A stretch of DNA of 64,000 nucleotides from Legionella maioricensis (GCF_023618015.1 NZ_JAJKBJ010000001.1:310001-374000); one strand, 5' to 3'; counted from the first letter of the stretch, positions 39,585 to 51,486 are shown. A program made the numbers and translations. The notes: generated from the letters alone by a model not told the origin.

Positions 39585-40697
39585 TTACTTCATTAATGTT
39601 ATAAATTCATTAAATATAATTTCTATATCATGTGGGCCGGGGCTAGCTTCGGGGTGACCCTGGAAACCAAATGCTGGTTTATTTTTGTGCCTAATCCCTT
39701 GCAAACTATCATCAAATAAAGAACGATGAGTTACTTCTAAACAATCAGGCAAGCTTTCTTCGTCAACAGCAAAACCATGGTTTTGGCTGGTAATAAAGAC
39801 TCGTTTATTTCCTTGGGTTTCCACCACAGGGTGATTCGCGCCATGATGACCAAATTTCATTTTTTTGGTAATACCGCCACAAGCTAATGCCAAAATCTGG
39901 AAACCTAAGCAAATACCAAAAACGGGAATGTTGCTTGCTAAAAACTCCTGAGTTGCTTTGATGGCATAATCACAGGCTTCAGGATCCCCTGGACCATTAG
40001 ACAAAAAGATACCATTTGGATTCATGGCAAGAACCTCTGCGGCAGAGGTTTTAGCGGGCACTATAGTTAAATGACATCCCTTATCATGCAATATACGTAA
40101 AATATTATGCTTCACCCCAAAGTCATAAGCGACTACATGAAATTGATGCGGCTTGGATTGCTCCCCCCACTCCCCTTGCCCTTCATGCCATCGTTCTATC
40201 GTTTGTCGCGACACCTCTAAAGCTAAATCCACGCCTTGTAAGCCACAAAAAGACTGAGCTTTTTCAAGAGCTTTTTCCGGTTCAGCAGTATTGGTAGAAA
40301 TACAGGCCCCTAAAGCACCATGTTCGCGCAACCTTAAAGTTAAATCGCGAGTATCCACGCCGGAAATGGCAACAACGCCATTTTTTTTAAGCCAATCAGG
40401 GAGAGATTGTTCAGCACGATAATTACTATGCAAAAGGGAACAGTCTCGCATTACTAAACCGGCAGCCCAAACCTTGTGAGATTCCATGTCTTCACTGTTA
40501 CAACCGGTATTGCCCACATGAGCAGTAGTTAAAGTAATTATTTGGCGAGCGTAAGAGGGATCAGTGAGCATTTCCTGATAGCCAGTCATTGAGGTGTTAA
40601 AAACCAATTCACCGACACAATCTCCAGCAGCCCCAACTGATAAGCCCTCATAGGTAGTGCCATCAGCTAATACCAAAATTGCTGGTTTATTTATCAT
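39585..40697 (-). CDS. carA: Carbamoyl-phosphate synthase small subunit
   Basis: 370 residues. The C-terminal class I glutamine amidotransferase has [16 protein letters not shown] with the nucleophilic Cys, and [14 protein letters not shown] with the His/Glu pair. The N-terminal domain [28 protein letters not shown] is typical. It supplies ammonia to CarB for arginine and pyrimidine synthesis. carB does not follow; metK does, so the pair is split here. The start at 40697 lies 115 bases from dnaJ. Confidence 0.96.
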   Translation of the reverse strand: MINKPAILVLADGTTYEGLSVGAAGDCVGELVFNTSMTGYQEMLTDPSYARQIITLTTAHVGNTGCNSEDMESHKVWAAGLVMRDCSLLHSNYRAEQSLPDWLKKNGVVAISGVDTRDLTLRLREHGALGACISTNTAEPEKALEKAQSFCGLQGVDLALEVSRQTIERWHEGQGEWGEQSKPHQFHVVAYDFGVKHNILRILHDKGCHLTIVPAKTSAAEVLAMNPNGIFLSNGPGDPEACDYAIKATQEFLASNIPVFGICLGFQILALACGGITKKMKFGHHGANHPVVETQGNKRVFITSQNHGFAVDEESLPDCLEVTHRSLFDDSLQGIRHKNKPAFGFQGHPEASPGPHDIEIIFNEFITLMK

Positions 40698-40753
40698 GAG
40701 TAGACTCGATATTGTTCAATGTATAGCTATCCTTACCACCCAGAGCACAATTA

Positions 40754-40778
40754 TAAAAAATGTGCAATCCTTGCACAT
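40754..40778 (-). terminator. Intrinsic terminator after dnaJ
   Basis: On the minus strand ATGTGCAA and TTGCACAT form an eight-base stem with a 3-base loop, followed by TTTTTTATAA. It lies 34 bases after the dnaJ stop and ends the grpE-dnaK-dnaJ unit. Confidence 0.65.
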
Positions 40779-40787
40779 AATTGTTAA

Positions 40788-40803
40788 AGTTACAATTGTA
40801 ACT
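40788..40803. promoter_or_regulatory. 16-bp perfect palindrome between dnaJ and carA
   Basis: AGTTACAATTGTAACT is a perfect palindrome nine bases past the dnaJ stop and about 90 bases before the carA start. It could be a regulator site for carA or part of the dnaJ transcript end. Confidence 0.4.
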
Positions 40804-40811
40804 CACTTAGC

Positions 40812-41951
40812 TCAAAATTTCATGTCTTCAAAAAACTTTTTCACCCCAGCAAACCAGGAACTGGAACGCGGGGAATGGTTTGCTTTAGCCTTTTCCAGAG
40901 AATCTTGTAATTGGGTTAATAGTTCTTTCTGTTCGCGAGACAAGTTGACTGGGGTCTCCACTACTACTTTACACAGCAAATCCCCCTGAGCATAACCGCG
41001 AACTGATTTCATTCCCTTGCTTCTTAAACGAAATACTTTGCCCGTTTGAGTTTCAGCAGGAATCTTTAAGGTCACTCTGCCCTCAAGCGTCGGAACTTCA
41101 ATAGAGCCACCCAATGCAGCTATTATAAAACTGATAGGAACTTCACAATGTAAATCATTTTCATGGCGTTCAAATATCGCATGTTTTTTAATGTTAATTT
41201 GAACATACAGATCTCCTGAGCCACCGCCATGAACACCCGCTTCACCTTCACCGCTTAATCTTACTCTATCGCCATTATCCACACCGGCGGGAATTTTAAC
41301 GGTTAATTTTTTGCTTTCTCGAATCCGGCCTTGTCCATGGCAACTTGGGCATGGATCAGAAATAATTTTTCCTTCGCCATGACAACCAGGACATGTTTGC
41401 TGAATCGAGAAAAAACCCTGTTGAATTCTAACCTGTCCCATACCATTACAGGTTTCGCAGGTCTTAGGTTGGGTTCCTTTTTTAGCCCCGGATCCCTCAC
41501 AAGTAGTACAACTACCATGGCGAGGAACGGTAATCTCCACTTCTTTACCCACAGCGGCTTCTTCAAGAGTTAACTGAACATTAAATTGAAGATCGGCTCC
41601 ACGTTGACCGCGCGATTGGCGCCCAGCTCCGCGACCACCGGAAAAAATATTTTCGAAAATATCTTCAAAGACATCCCCAAAGCCGCCAAAACCATTACCA
41701 AATCCGCCTTGACCGCCCATAGAAGGATCAACTCCGGCATGACCAAATTGATCATAAGCAGCACGTTTCTGTTTATCCGATAGCACATTATAGGCTTTTT
41801 GAATTTCTTTAAATTTCTCTTCAGCAGAAGAATCGTCGGGATTACGATCGGGATGATACTTCATTGCCAGTTTGCGATATGCTTTTTTAATTTCAACATC
41901 GTTAGCGTTTCGACTAACTTCTAAAAGTTCATAATAATCCCGCTGTTCCAT
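40812..41951 (-). CDS. dnaJ: Chaperone DnaJ
   Basis: 379 residues. The J domain (1-70) contains YHPDRN, a Gly/Phe linker runs to about 115, and four CxxCxGxG zinc repeats follow ([32 protein letters not shown]). The C-terminal substrate domains are complete. It stimulates DnaK ATPase. It lies downstream of dnaK with two hairpins between them. Confidence 0.97.
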   Translation of the reverse strand: MEQRDYYELLEVSRNANDVEIKKAYRKLAMKYHPDRNPDDSSAEEKFKEIQKAYNVLSDKQKRAAYDQFGHAGVDPSMGGQGGFGNGFGGFGDVFEDIFENIFSGGRGAGRQSRGQRGADLQFNVQLTLEEAAVGKEVEITVPRHGSCTTCEGSGAKKGTQPKTCETCNGMGQVRIQQGFFSIQQTCPGCHGEGKIISDPCPSCHGQGRIRESKKLTVKIPAGVDNGDRVRLSGEGEAGVHGGGSGDLYVQINIKKHAIFERHENDLHCEVPISFIIAALGGSIEVPTLEGRVTLKIPAETQTGKVFRLRSKGMKSVRGYAQGDLLCKVVVETPVNLSREQKELLTQLQDSLEKAKANHSPRSSSWFAGVKKFFEDMKF

Positions 41952-41978
41952 AACTGCTCACAATTTTTAAATAAATAG

Positions 41979-42038
41979 CAAGGACTTAACAATTAAGTCC
42001 TTGTCAAAATACCAACGGGACGAAAAATTATCGTCCCG
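41979..42038 (-). promoter_or_regulatory. Two hairpins between dnaK and dnaJ
   Basis: On the minus strand the first, CGGGACGA/TCGTCCCG (42016-42038, 7-base loop), is followed by the second, CAAGGACTTAA/TTAAGTCCTTG (41979-42003, 3-base loop) and then CTATTTATTT. They could lower dnaJ relative to dnaK by partial termination or mRNA processing. Confidence 0.55.
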
Positions 42039-42059
42039 ACCCAAAGCTCGTACCGGAGC

Positions 42060-43991
42060 TTATTTTTTATCTTCTTTGACCTCTTCAAACTCGGCATCAA
42101 CAACACCCTCTTCAGCTGGTTTAGCAGACTCTTGAGGTTGAGCATCAGCAGAACCGGGTTGTCCTTCCGCAGATTTTTTAGCATAAACCCGCTCAGCCAT
42201 TTTAGCAGAAGCATCTGTTAACACTTTTAATTTCTCTTCAATATGAGCTTTATCACTACCTTGTACCGCTTCTTTTAATTCAGCGATTGCTGTTTCGATG
42301 CCTTTTTTCTCATCTTCAGACAATTCACCGGCTAAATCTTTCATCGATTTTTCACAGCTATGAATCATACTGTCTGCCTGATTGCGAAGCTCTGCCATTT
42401 CCTTAAATTTCTTGTCTTCTTCCGCATGAGATTGAGCATCTTTTACCATAGCATCAACTTCTTCATCACTTAGACCACTAGATGCCTTGATGACGATTGA
42501 TTGAGCTTTACCTGTTGCCTTATCTTTAGCAGAAACATTTAGAATACCATTGGCATCGATATCAAACGTCACTTCAATTTGAGGCACGCCACGAGGTGCA
42601 GGAGGAATATCGCCCAAATCAAATCGACCCAAAGATTTATTCGCTGAAGCCTGTTCTCTTTCCCCTTGTAACACGTGAACAGTAACCGCAGTTTGATTGT
42701 CATCCGCAGTCGAGAATACTTGGTTGGCTTTAGTAGGAATAGTGGTATTTTTATCAATCAATTTTGTCATGATACCGCCCATTGTCTCTATACCCAGAGA
42801 TAATGGAGTAACGTCAAGTAAAAGAATGTCTTTCACTTCGCCTGATAATACGGCCGCTTGAATAGCAGCACCCACTGCAACCGCTTCATCGGGGTTAACG
42901 TCTTTACGTGGTTCTTTACCAAAAAATTCTTCAACAGTTTTTTGAACTAAAGGCATACGTGTCTGACCACCCACCAAAATCACTTCATTAATTTGCGATA
43001 CAGTCAGGCCAGCATCTTTCAACGCTATTTTACAAGGCTCAACAGTGCGCTCAACTAATTTTTCAACCAGAGACTCCAGTTTTGCACGAGTCAGTTTGAT
43101 ATTTAAGTGTTTGGGTCCAGAAGCATCTGCTGTGATATAGGGCAGATTTACATCGGTTTGTTGTGCTGAAGACAATTCAATTTTGGCTTTCTCAGCAGCC
43201 TCTTTCAGTCGTTGTAAGGCAAGCGGATCATTATGTAAATCGATGCCGGAGTCTTTTTTGAATTCAGCAGCCAAATACTCAATTAAAGCCAAGTCGAAAT
43301 CTTCCCCACCGAGGAAGGTATCACCGTTGGTAGCTAATACTTCAAATTGGTGTTCGCCATCTACTTCTGCAATTTCAATGATGGAAATATCAAAGGTACC
43401 ACCACCCAGGTCATAAACAGCAATAACCGAATCACCACGTTTCTTGTCCATACCATAGGCCAGAGCTGCCGCAGTGGGTTCGTTAATAATTCTTTTTACC
43501 TCAAGTCCTGCGATACGACCAGCATCTTTAGTTGCTTGACGCTGAGAGTCATTGAAATAAGCAGGTACGGTGATCACGGCTTCTTTAACTTCTTCGCCTA
43601 AATAATCTTCTGCTGTTTTTTTCATTTTACGCAATACTTCTGCAGAAATTTGTGGTGGCGCTTTATCTTGATTTTTAACTCTAACCCAAGCATCCCCATT
43701 ATCTGCTTTAACAATTTTATAGGGGACCATCTTAATATCTTTCTGCACAACAGCATCATCAAAACGGCGACCGATCAAACGTTTGATTGCAAACAAAGTT
43801 TTTTCAGGATTAGTTACTGATTGACGCTTTGCTGCGGCACCAACTAATACTTCATCGTCGTCAGTAAAGGCAACAATGGAAGGAGTAGTTCGAATGCCTT
43901 CACTGTTTTCAATTACCTTGGGTTTATCACCTTCCATTACAGCAACACATGAGTTAGTAGTACCCAAGTCTATTCCTATAATCTTAGCCAT
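42060..43991 (-). CDS. dnaK: Chaperone DnaK (Hsp70)
   Basis: 643 residues: [50 protein letters not shown] and the linker [18 protein letters not shown] are standard (in pieces). The C-terminal lid ends in an acidic tail with EEVKEDKK. It folds and protects proteins with DnaJ and GrpE. It lies downstream of grpE. Confidence 0.98.
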   Translation of the reverse strand: MAKIIGIDLGTTNSCVAVMEGDKPKVIENSEGIRTTPSIVAFTDDDEVLVGAAAKRQSVTNPEKTLFAIKRLIGRRFDDAVVQKDIKMVPYKIVKADNGDAWVRVKNQDKAPPQISAEVLRKMKKTAEDYLGEEVKEAVITVPAYFNDSQRQATKDAGRIAGLEVKRIINEPTAAALAYGMDKKRGDSVIAVYDLGGGTFDISIIEIAEVDGEHQFEVLATNGDTFLGGEDFDLALIEYLAAEFKKDSGIDLHNDPLALQRLKEAAEKAKIELSSAQQTDVNLPYITADASGPKHLNIKLTRAKLESLVEKLVERTVEPCKIALKDAGLTVSQINEVILVGGQTRMPLVQKTVEEFFGKEPRKDVNPDEAVAVGAAIQAAVLSGEVKDILLLDVTPLSLGIETMGGIMTKLIDKNTTIPTKANQVFSTADDNQTAVTVHVLQGEREQASANKSLGRFDLGDIPPAPRGVPQIEVTFDIDANGILNVSAKDKATGKAQSIVIKASSGLSDEEVDAMVKDAQSHAEEDKKFKEMAELRNQADSMIHSCEKSMKDLAGELSEDEKKGIETAIAELKEAVQGSDKAHIEEKLKVLTDASAKMAERVYAKKSAEGQPGSADAQPQESAKPAEEGVVDAEFEEVKEDKK

Positions 43992-44065
43992 TGTTTTTTT
44001 GCTCCAAATTAGTGGTTTCTAGTACAATAATATTCATATGGGGTTGTAAACGTATAATTCAACCC

Positions 44066-44112
44066 ATAAAAAGCGACATTCTTTATCTTTATATAGATAA
44101 GAAGTCACTTTG
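44066..44112 (-). terminator. Imperfect hairpin with T-run between grpE and dnaK
   Basis: On the minus strand GTGACTTCTTATC pairs imperfectly with GATAAAGAATGTCGC, followed by TTTTTATG. It may partially terminate or mark processing between the two genes. Confidence 0.4.
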
Positions 44113-44120
44113 CCTTCTTA

Positions 44121-44723
44121 TTAATTTTCTTCTGCTGATTTGTTTTTTGACACAATTACTCGAGCAGGTCTGATCACTCGGTCACTCAATTTATACCCTT
44201 TTTGGAATACCGCTATAACCGTATTAGGAGGTGTACCAGGTACATCCTGAATAGACATTGCTTCATGTTGTTGCGGATCAAACGATTCCCCCATAGGATC
44301 AATGCGTTCTACATCAAATTTTTGCAATGCATCAGTAAAGAGTTTCATAGTAAGATCCAAACCTTCATGCATGGCTGCATCTGCATTTTTTTCCGCTATC
44401 TGCAGGGCTTGTTCAAGACTGTCTACAACGGGTAACAAAGCAGTAATCAATTTTTCTACACCATATTTATGAGCATTGGCGACTTCACGCTCCATACGAC
44501 GTCGTACATTGTCCAGTTCAGCTAATGCACGCACTGATTTTTCCCAGTTTTCATGAGCTTTTTGCTCGGCAATAGTAAGTTGCTCTTCCAAAGCAGTGTA
44601 ACTGGGATGAGCTAAGGCAGCCTCTTCCTGCGGTAGTTCCTCAGAAGACTCTTCTCCCATCACTTCTTCTGTTTTGTTTTCTTCCTTAAATTTATTCCAA
44701 TCTTTTTTGTTATGTTTACTCAT
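44121..44723 (-). CDS. grpE: Nucleotide exchange factor GrpE
   Basis: 200 residues from ATG 44723 with AGGAG nine bases upstream. It has an acidic N-terminal tail, the long helix AHENWEKSVRALAELDNVRRRMEREV, and a beta domain with DRVIRPARVIVSK at the end. It exchanges ADP on DnaK. First gene of the operon, behind an RpoH-type promoter. Confidence 0.96.
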   Translation of the reverse strand: MSKHNKKDWNKFKEENKTEEVMGEESSEELPQEEAALAHPSYTALEEQLTIAEQKAHENWEKSVRALAELDNVRRRMEREVANAHKYGVEKLITALLPVVDSLEQALQIAEKNADAAMHEGLDLTMKLFTDALQKFDVERIDPMGESFDPQQHEAMSIQDVPGTPPNTVIAVFQKGYKLSDRVIRPARVIVSKNKSAEEN

Positions 44724-44755
44724 CAATAATGACTCCTGACTAACTTGACTCTAGC

Positions 44756-44784
44756 ACATGGGGTCACCCCTATGAAATTTCAAG
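44756..44784 (-). promoter_or_regulatory. Heat-shock (RpoH) promoter for grpE-dnaK-dnaJ
   Basis: On the minus strand CTTGAAA (44778-44784) is followed after 14 bases by CCCCATGT (44756-44763). Both match the sigma32 consensus and the spacing is within the normal range. The -10 lies about 33 bases upstream of the grpE start. Confidence 0.85.
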
Positions 44785-44988
44785 TCTTTATTTTGAATTA
44801 AAATTCAATGCAATTGAAATCAAGAACTAAATAGCCCTCTTATTAACCTGATTTTATGTAGTTAATCCAATTCATCAGACCACCTTGCATATCGACTGCA
44901 TATAAAAAAACCATGAATTAAGACACGGCTTGCAGTAAATGTTCATTTATTCCATACTTAGGTATCAAAAAAAACATTTGGGTCTATT

Positions 44989-46323
44989 ATGCAAGAATGG
45001 TCGCCAGTTTCTTGGCAACAATATTCGTATTTGCAAGCCGCAACTTACGCAGATCAAGAACAATTAAACAAAGTAGTAGAACAATTAAGCCTTTTGCCTC
45101 CATTAGTTACCAGTGGTGAAATAAAGCGTTTAAAAAAGGAAGTGGCTCGTGCCGGACGTGGTGAAGCCTTTATACTTCAAGGTGGCGACTGTGCTGAATC
45201 CTTTAATGATTGCCGTTCTGAAGTGATCGGTAACAAATTGAAAATCATGTTGCAAATGAGCTTGATCTTGTTGTACGGATTACGTAAACCCATTATTCGA
45301 ATTGGGCGGATAGCGGGACAATATGCTAAACCTCGTTCTTCTGATTTTGAAACCATCGGTGGTATTACCCTACCCAGTTACAGAGGGGATATAGTTAATT
45401 CACCCGAATTTACTCAAACAGCCAGGGAACCTAATTCCAAGTTGCTGTTGCAAGCGTATAGCTGCTCGGCAATGACTTTAAATTTTATACGCGCTTTACT
45501 GGAAGGGGGATTTGCAGATTTACATAACCCCCAGCGATGGGATTTACGTTTTGTGGAGCACTCAAAACAAAAAAAAGAATATCAAAATATTGTTGATTCC
45601 ATTGAAGATGCTTTAGATTTCTTGAAGGCTATAGATGGAATACGCTCCAGTAATCTGAGTAAAGTAGATTTTTATACCTCACACGAAGCACTGCACCTGC
45701 ATTATGAACAAGCTCTGACTCGTCAGGTAAAAGATGGCCATTGGTATAATCTATCAACGCATTTGCCCTGGATAGGGATGCGTACAGCACAAATTGACAG
45801 TGCTCATCTGGAATTTTTACGCGGAGTTCAAAATCCTATAGGAATTAAAGTAGGGCCTGGTGCTACGCCTGAATGGCTTGCTGAGGTGTTAGCTCTTGCC
45901 AATCCTCAACGCGAAGAGGGACGCATTCTATTGTTCACTCGTTTAGGAGCAAAACATATCGATCAATTATTACCTCCGTTGATTGAGGCAGTAAAGAAAA
46001 CCAAAATTCCAGTAACCTGGTCTTGCGATCCCATGCATGGAAATACTGAAACAACTGCTGATGGCACTAAAACACGTCACTTTGATAACATCCTTACCGA
46101 GCTAAAACAAGCATTGGAAATCCATCGTTCTATGGGAAGTTACCTGGGTGGAGTACATTTTGAACTAACCGGTGATAATGTTACTGAATGCATCGGTGGC
46201 GCTCGAGGCCTGGATGCTGAAGATCTGAAAACGGCATACCACAGCCTGGTTGATCCCAGACTAAATTACGAACAATCAATTGAAATGGCTCTGCAATTGA
46301 GCAGACAATTCAGAAATGCTTAG
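44989..46323 (+). CDS. Class II DAHP synthase
   Basis: 444 residues of the plant/Pseudomonas class II type: FILQGGDCAESFNDC, IRIGRIAGQYAKPRS, the DLRFVEHSKQKKEYQN segment, FYTSHEALHLHYE, GIKVGPGATPEW, WSCDPMHGNTE and GGVHFELTGDNVTECIGG. The Cys, His, Glu and Asp residues of the metal site are visible. It condenses erythrose-4-phosphate with PEP to start the shikimate pathway. A single-gene unit whose end overlaps the convergent hydrolase gene by four bases. Confidence 0.95.
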   Translation: MQEWSPVSWQQYSYLQAATYADQEQLNKVVEQLSLLPPLVTSGEIKRLKKEVARAGRGEAFILQGGDCAESFNDCRSEVIGNKLKIMLQMSLILLYGLRKPIIRIGRIAGQYAKPRSSDFETIGGITLPSYRGDIVNSPEFTQTAREPNSKLLLQAYSCSAMTLNFIRALLEGGFADLHNPQRWDLRFVEHSKQKKEYQNIVDSIEDALDFLKAIDGIRSSNLSKVDFYTSHEALHLHYEQALTRQVKDGHWYNLSTHLPWIGMRTAQIDSAHLEFLRGVQNPIGIKVGPGATPEWLAEVLALANPQREEGRILLFTRLGAKHIDQLLPPLIEAVKKTKIPVTWSCDPMHGNTETTADGTKTRHFDNILTELKQALEIHRSMGSYLGGVHFELTGDNVTECIGGARGLDAEDLKTAYHSLVDPRLNYEQSIEMALQLSRQFRNA

Positions 46324-47300
46324 CTACCTAATTGTTCTGAAATATACTCAGGAATTCGCTGGTCTAACCAATAGACCGGCACTCCTGGCGTGTTCCCGGT
46401 AATAAATCCTACATGACCTCCTTTTTTACTCAATTCTAAAATCACCGAATCAGATAATTCATCCTCTGAAGGTAAAACTTCAGCGGTCATAAAAGGATCA
46501 TCCAAAGCATGAATAATAAGTGTAGGTGTGGTTATATGTTTTAAGTATTTCCGGGAACTGCATTCCCGATAATAAGTATGGACACTATTAAAACCATGTA
46601 AAGGGGCGGTCACCTGATCATCAAAAGTCCAAAAGCACTGACATTCAGCCGCTCTTTTTATCGCCTCCGGGGGATGTTTCAAAAAACTCTCTTTACGAGC
46701 AAAAATCTCTTTTAATTGATTTAATAAACGTGTCTGATACAAACGAGAAAAACCACTATTCATGCGGTCAGCCACTATATTCAGAACAAAAGGAACAGAG
46801 ACGGCTACAGCAGCACTCACTATAGATTGAGTAGGTCCTTTTTCCCCTAACCATTTGAGTAGAACATTTCCTCCTAATGAGACGCCTACTACAAATTTTT
46901 TACTTTCAGGTTCGCGTTGATCCAAGACTTTAATTAAATAGTCTAAATCAGCGGTATCACCCGAATGATAAGCTCTCGGTAGACGGTTAAGCTCGTCACC
47001 CGCGCCTCTAAAATGCATTAATACGGCACGCCAGCCTTGTTGATTAAACGCCTGCATAAATCGTGCAACATAGCTGGAATTTACACAACCGCTTAATCCA
47101 TGAAGTATGATGACTAATGGGGCATTTTCAGGTAAATCTGCCGTGCTCCATGCCAAATTCAAAAAATCTCCATCAGGCAAATCCATTTTTTCTATTCTAT
47201 CAATAGACGCGCGTACAGGGTGTCTCATAGAAGAATATATAGTTTGTGCATGAGGATTAGTCAGCCACCACGCAGGTTTAAATCGACTCTCAATTATCAT
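46320..47300 (-). CDS. YheT-like alpha/beta hydrolase
   Basis: 326 residues. It has [19 protein letters not shown] with an oxyanion HG, the nucleophile elbow [27 protein letters not shown] and the catalytic Asp and His in HALDDPFM and KKGGHVGF. This pattern defines the YheT/EMB8 group of putative esterases. Substrate unknown. Its ATG overlaps the hemE stop, so it is co-translated with hemE. Confidence 0.9.
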   Translation of the reverse strand: MIIESRFKPAWWLTNPHAQTIYSSMRHPVRASIDRIEKMDLPDGDFLNLAWSTADLPENAPLVIILHGLSGCVNSSYVARFMQAFNQQGWRAVLMHFRGAGDELNRLPRAYHSGDTADLDYLIKVLDQREPESKKFVVGVSLGGNVLLKWLGEKGPTQSIVSAAVAVSVPFVLNIVADRMNSGFSRLYQTRLLNQLKEIFARKESFLKHPPEAIKRAAECQCFWTFDDQVTAPLHGFNSVHTYYRECSSRKYLKHITTPTLIIHALDDPFMTAEVLPSEDELSDSVILELSKKGGHVGFITGNTPGVPVYWLDQRIPEYISEQLGS

Positions 47301-48364
47301 AATGATCTCGAATGATATTGCGGACTAAATTCATTTATCGCATCAATCATCACCGCAACATGCTCAGGAGGAACATCAGGAGTAATTCCATGTCCCAGGT
47401 TAAATACATGCCCTGCTCCCTGTCCAAAAGAGGCCAAGACCTGCTCCACTTGCTTACGAATACATTGTTCTGAGCTTAAAAGTACAGCCGGATCCAGGTT
47501 TCCTTGTAAAGCAACTTTGTCTCCCACTCTTTTTCGAGCAGAGTGCAAATCACATGTCCAATCAATTCCTAAAGCATCACATCCGGTCGCAGCCATTTGC
47601 TCTAACCATTGTCCCCCACCTTTAGTAAACAATATAATAGGGATATCAGCATATTTGGCTTTGATTTCTCTAACGATTTTCTGCATATAATATAAAGAAA
47701 AATTTTGATAATTGACTGGGGTTAAAATCCCTCCCCACGTATCAAAAATCATGATTGCATTAACCCCGGCTTTAATCTGTTCCATTAAGTACGCACTAAC
47801 TGATAGAGCTAATTTATTCAATAACAAATGAGCAGCCTCAGGTTCAGTATAGACTAATTTTAAAATGCGCTTAAAATCTCTGCTGCTTCCCCCTTCAACC
47901 ATATAGCAGCCCAAGGTCCAAGGACTACCGGAAAAACCAATTAAAGGCAATTCTTGCGGCATTTCCCGACGGATTAAACGCACTGCATTCATCACATAGT
48001 CTAAAGAATCGGTAATATCGGGAATAATCAGATCATTAATTGCCTTCACATCCCGTATAGGCTTGCTAAAACAGGGTCCTTCTCCGTCTGCAAAATACAA
48101 ACCAAGTCCCATGGCATCAGGAATCGTTAAAATATCGGAAAACAGTATGGCCGCATCTAAAGAGAAACGACGTAAAGGTTGCAAGGTCACCTCACAAGCC
48201 AGTTCAGGATTCTTACACAGACTTAAAAAATCACCCGCTTGTTCTCTGGTTTTTCTGTATTCCGGCAGATAACGACCTGCTTGACGCATGATCCATACAG
48301 GTGTTCGCTCTACTGGTTGACGTCGCAAAGCGCGAAGAAATAAAGATTGATTTAAGTCGTACAT
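47297..48364 (-). CDS. hemE: Uroporphyrinogen decarboxylase
   Basis: 355 residues with [16 protein letters not shown], the Asp of [46 protein letters not shown] and [16 protein letters not shown]. It removes four acetate carboxyls from uroporphyrinogen III in haem synthesis. It is divergent from folB, with about 120 bases between them. Confidence 0.97.
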   Translation of the reverse strand: MYDLNQSLFLRALRRQPVERTPVWIMRQAGRYLPEYRKTREQAGDFLSLCKNPELACEVTLQPLRRFSLDAAILFSDILTIPDAMGLGLYFADGEGPCFSKPIRDVKAINDLIIPDITDSLDYVMNAVRLIRREMPQELPLIGFSGSPWTLGCYMVEGGSSRDFKRILKLVYTEPEAAHLLLNKLALSVSAYLMEQIKAGVNAIMIFDTWGGILTPVNYQNFSLYYMQKIVREIKAKYADIPIILFTKGGGQWLEQMAATGCDALGIDWTCDLHSARKRVGDKVALQGNLDPAVLLSSEQCIRKQVEQVLASFGQGAGHVFNLGHGITPDVPPEHVAVMIDAINEFSPQYHSRSL

Positions 48365-48487
48365 ATTTGAGTCTCAACTACAATGAATTGCGCTTATGGT
48401 ACCATGATAACTATCCTATTACAGTGGTATGCATTTCGAAACATGGTGTAGAATCGCGATACAATGATCATTATCTAAGGATGTACT

Positions 48488-48826
48488 ATGGATACTTTAA
48501 ATATTAGAGCCCTGAATGTAGCCACTAGAATTGGAGTACATGCCTGGGAACAGCGTATCGATCAACAGTTATTAATAGACATTACTATCCCTGCAGATTT
48601 TAGTGCCTGTCAGGATAATTTAGCAAATACGATAGATTATGATGCCCTCTGCCAAACCGTAACAGGATTTGTGGAATCCCAATCCTTCCAACTCATTGAG
48701 TCTGTGGCTGACAGAGTGGCCCACTTAATTAAACAGGAATTTAAAGTAACTCAGGTTACCGTGGCGGTAAGTAAACCGCATGCAATTAAAAATGCTGGCA
48801 CCATCCAGGTTGTTGTTAATCGATAA
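48488..48826 (+). CDS. folB: Dihydroneopterin aldolase
   Basis: 112 residues: LNIRALNVATRIGVHAWEQRIDQQLLID opens the family fold (in pieces), followed by DYDALCQTV, the conserved Glu in QLIESVADRVAHLI and VAVSKPHAIKNAGTI. AAGGA precedes the ATG. It cleaves dihydroneopterin in folate synthesis. Confidence 0.94.
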   Translation: MDTLNIRALNVATRIGVHAWEQRIDQQLLIDITIPADFSACQDNLANTIDYDALCQTVTGFVESQSFQLIESVADRVAHLIKQEFKVTQVTVAVSKPHAIKNAGTIQVVVNR

Positions 48827-48966
48827 TGTTCTATAACATCATCCACTAAAAGTGCAAGTGAAATGAAGCGAGGGAAGTGTATATAACTTGTTCACGGGCA
48901 AGTTAATTCCCTCTCGTCGAGCCTTGGCGAAGCATTCCGGAACGATGTTTCGTTAGAGTTCTGTAC

Positions 48967-48995
48967 TGGATTGCTTCACTTCGTTCGCAACGACA
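48967..48995 (+). repeat. Dispersed palindrome-type repeat after folB
   Basis: TGGATTGCTTCACTTCGTTC and the following CGCAACGACA resemble the inverted repeats near the protease gene (CTCACTTCGTTCGGGATGAC), suggesting the same class of dispersed element. Confidence 0.45.
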
Positions 48996-49018
48996 ATTAT
49001 TTGGATATTTTTTTCTAC

Positions 49019-49717
49019 TTAAGCGCCAGCACTTGTTATCATCCCTTTAAGCCGCTCATTCCGAGCCAGGGTTTCCTGAGCTTTTTGTGCCAGAACGCGA
49101 TTAGAATATGGTCCAACCACTACTCTAAACCAACCACCTCGAGCTTGAACAGGCACCACATTAACATTAAAACCTTTAAGAATTAACATTCCTTTCATAT
49201 GCTCGGCATCCTGCCGAGCCTTGAATGATGCCACTTGCACCAAATAACTTCCCTTAGATACTTGAGCTTGGGCTGAGGGCCTTGCTTCAGCAACTTTAGC
49301 CGGCATTCTCTGTTGAGGATTAGAGGACTGTTTTGTTGCAGGATGAGTCGCGGCTGTCTTCACTGCAGCGGTAGAAGCTGCTTGGGTTGCCGAGACAGCA
49401 GCTGAAGGACGGGCGGAATGACTGTTCGCATTAGACTGAGCTGTTGTTCCAGCAGCTTTCTCATTAGCTAATAGAGTATAAAATTCAAACTTCGGCTTTG
49501 GTGGTAATTGTGCCTGTTGCTTCTCCGCTTTAACAGGTTGTTGTTTTACTTGTTGATGAGCTAATACTTGAGTATTCATCCAATGACTTATTGTTTCAAC
49601 ATCAAAAACAGAAGCCGTTAAGTACCCCAGTAAAAAAGTAACAATAACTACCAGAAACTGCTGCGGTGCGCTACCACGCTGTCGAGAAGACCGTTTATTA
49701 CCGTATTGTCTTGCCAT
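49019..49717 (-). CDS. SPOR-domain (FtsN-like) cell-division protein
   Basis: 232 residues: a short basic N-terminus ([16 protein letters not shown]), one membrane helix (about 22-40), a low-complexity Ala/Gln/Pro linker and a C-terminal SPOR domain (about 155-230) with GSYLVQVASFKARQDAEHMKGML and GPYSNRVLAQKAQETL. SPOR domains bind denuded septal peptidoglycan. The architecture matches FtsN. It is directly downstream of argS, as is often the case for ftsN-type genes in this class. Confidence 0.88.
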   Translation of the reverse strand: MARQYGNKRSSRQRGSAPQQFLVVIVTFLLGYLTASVFDVETISHWMNTQVLAHQQVKQQPVKAEKQQAQLPPKPKFEFYTLLANEKAAGTTAQSNANSHSARPSAAVSATQAASTAAVKTAATHPATKQSSNPQQRMPAKVAEARPSAQAQVSKGSYLVQVASFKARQDAEHMKGMLILKGFNVNVVPVQARGGWFRVVVGPYSNRVLAQKAQETLARNERLKGMITSAGA

Positions 49718-51486
49718 TACATACTCTCAGGAGCTGATACACCCAATAAATTCAACCCATTATTCAATACTTGCCGTACCGCTTCTAACAAGCATAAACG
49801 TGCGCTGCGTAATTGTTCCTGCTCACATAAAAGCTGAACCGCATTATAGTAGCTGTGTAGCCCATTAGCCAGCTCTCTTAAATAGTAGGCTAACTGATGA
49901 GGCTCACAAGAAGAAGCTGATGTTTCCACAATTTCGGGATAGCGACAAATTAAGGAAATTAAAGTGGCTTCGTGCTGTTGTTCTAATAAATCAATATGCT
50001 TAAGACCCATAGCTTGATCCCAAAGCAAGCCTCTTTCCTTCAATTGTCTTAATACACTACAGATCCGGGCATGGGCATATTGAATGTAATAAACCGGATT
50101 ATCACTTGACTCCGATTTTGCCAAATCCAAATCAAAATCCATATGCTGTTCTGGCTTACGTGCTACATAAAAGAATCGGGCAGCATCATTACCTACTTCC
50201 TCGCGTAACTCCCGTAAAGTCACAAAAGAACCACTACGAGTAGACATCTGAACTCGTTCCCCGCCTCGATACAGAATAGCGAACTGGACTAATAATACGT
50301 CTAAAGCTTTTTCATCATGTCCTAAAGCGGTCACTGCAGAACGGACGCGTGTTACGTAACCGTGGTGATCAGCTCCAAATATATCAATTACCCGATCATA
50401 ACCTCGGTCATATTTATTCCAGTGGTAAGCAACATCTGAAGCAAAATAAGTGGTTTGGCCATTAGCTCGTACCAAGACCCTATCCTTTTCATCACCAAAA
50501 TCAGTTGCTTTAAACCAAAGAGCCCCTTCTTTCTCGAAAGTATGGCCTCCGTCTTTCAGTGCTTGAATCCCTTTTTGAATAGAACCGTCTTCGAATAATG
50601 ATTGTTCAGAAAACCAACTGTCAAAATTTACCCCAAATCCAAGGAGATCTTCTTTGATATCATCTAAAACCGTTTTTAATGCATGTTGATGAAACAGAGC
50701 AAAACCAGGTTTACCCAGCAAAACAATAGCTCGTGCTATCATTGCATCAATATACTCTTCTTTGTCCCCGCCTTGGGGCTCATCATCAGGTAATCCTGAA
50801 ATAATTGAATCCCATGGATGGACATAGGCTGTGCCGTATTGAGCCCACAGCTCTTGAGCTATTTCATAAACGTATTGGCCTTTATAAGCGTTTGTTGGGA
50901 AAACAACCGCAGCACCCGCTAATTCCAAATAACGTAACCAGACACTGGCTGCAAGAATATTCATTTGTCGTCCAGCATCATTGACGTAATATTCCAAAGT
51001 CACATCATAACCAGCAGCTCTTAAAACATTGCTCAAAGTAGCACCAAAAGCGGCACTTCGACCATGGCCAACATGAAGAGGTCCTGTTGGATTCGCTGAA
51101 ACGAACTCAACTAAAACTTTTTGATTTTGCCCTAAATGGCTGCGACCAAACTCTTTACCTTTTTTTAGAATCTCAGCAACAATTAATGAACGGGCGCTAC
51201 TACGAATAAAAAAGTTGATAAATCCCGCGCCTGCTATTTCTATTTTTTCCACCGCTGCATCAGCCGGTAAAGCCTGAACCAATAGTTCAGCTAATTTTCG
51301 AGGGGCTTGTCGGCATGGCTTGGCTAAAATCAAAGCCAAATTAGTTGCATAATCGCCATGAACGGGATCTTTTGCATTCTCTACTTTAATATCAACATCT
51401 AAATCCGCAGGGATTTCACCTGATTTCTGCAAGGAGTTTAGCGCCTGTTTTAAAAGATGTTCTATGGAATGTTTCATACTACTCAT
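49717..51486 (-). CDS. argS: Arginyl-tRNA synthetase
   Basis: 589 residues with the class I signature [10 protein letters not shown], the [20 protein letters not shown] segment, and [21 protein letters not shown] in the KMSK-equivalent region, all as in ArgS. The C-terminal DALR anticodon domain is complete. A second in-frame ATG at 51477 is an alternative start. It ends on the first base of the SPOR gene's start codon. Confidence 0.96.
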   Translation of the reverse strand: MSSMKHSIEHLLKQALNSLQKSGEIPADLDVDIKVENAKDPVHGDYATNLALILAKPCRQAPRKLAELLVQALPADAAVEKIEIAGAGFINFFIRSSARSLIVAEILKKGKEFGRSHLGQNQKVLVEFVSANPTGPLHVGHGRSAAFGATLSNVLRAAGYDVTLEYYVNDAGRQMNILAASVWLRYLELAGAAVVFPTNAYKGQYVYEIAQELWAQYGTAYVHPWDSIISGLPDDEPQGGDKEEYIDAMIARAIVLLGKPGFALFHQHALKTVLDDIKEDLLGFGVNFDSWFSEQSLFEDGSIQKGIQALKDGGHTFEKEGALWFKATDFGDEKDRVLVRANGQTTYFASDVAYHWNKYDRGYDRVIDIFGADHHGYVTRVRSAVTALGHDEKALDVLLVQFAILYRGGERVQMSTRSGSFVTLRELREEVGNDAARFFYVARKPEQHMDFDLDLAKSESSDNPVYYIQYAHARICSVLRQLKERGLLWDQAMGLKHIDLLEQQHEATLISLICRYPEIVETSASSCEPHQLAYYLRELANGLHSYYNAVQLLCEQEQLRSARLCLLEAVRQVLNNGLNLLGVSAPESM

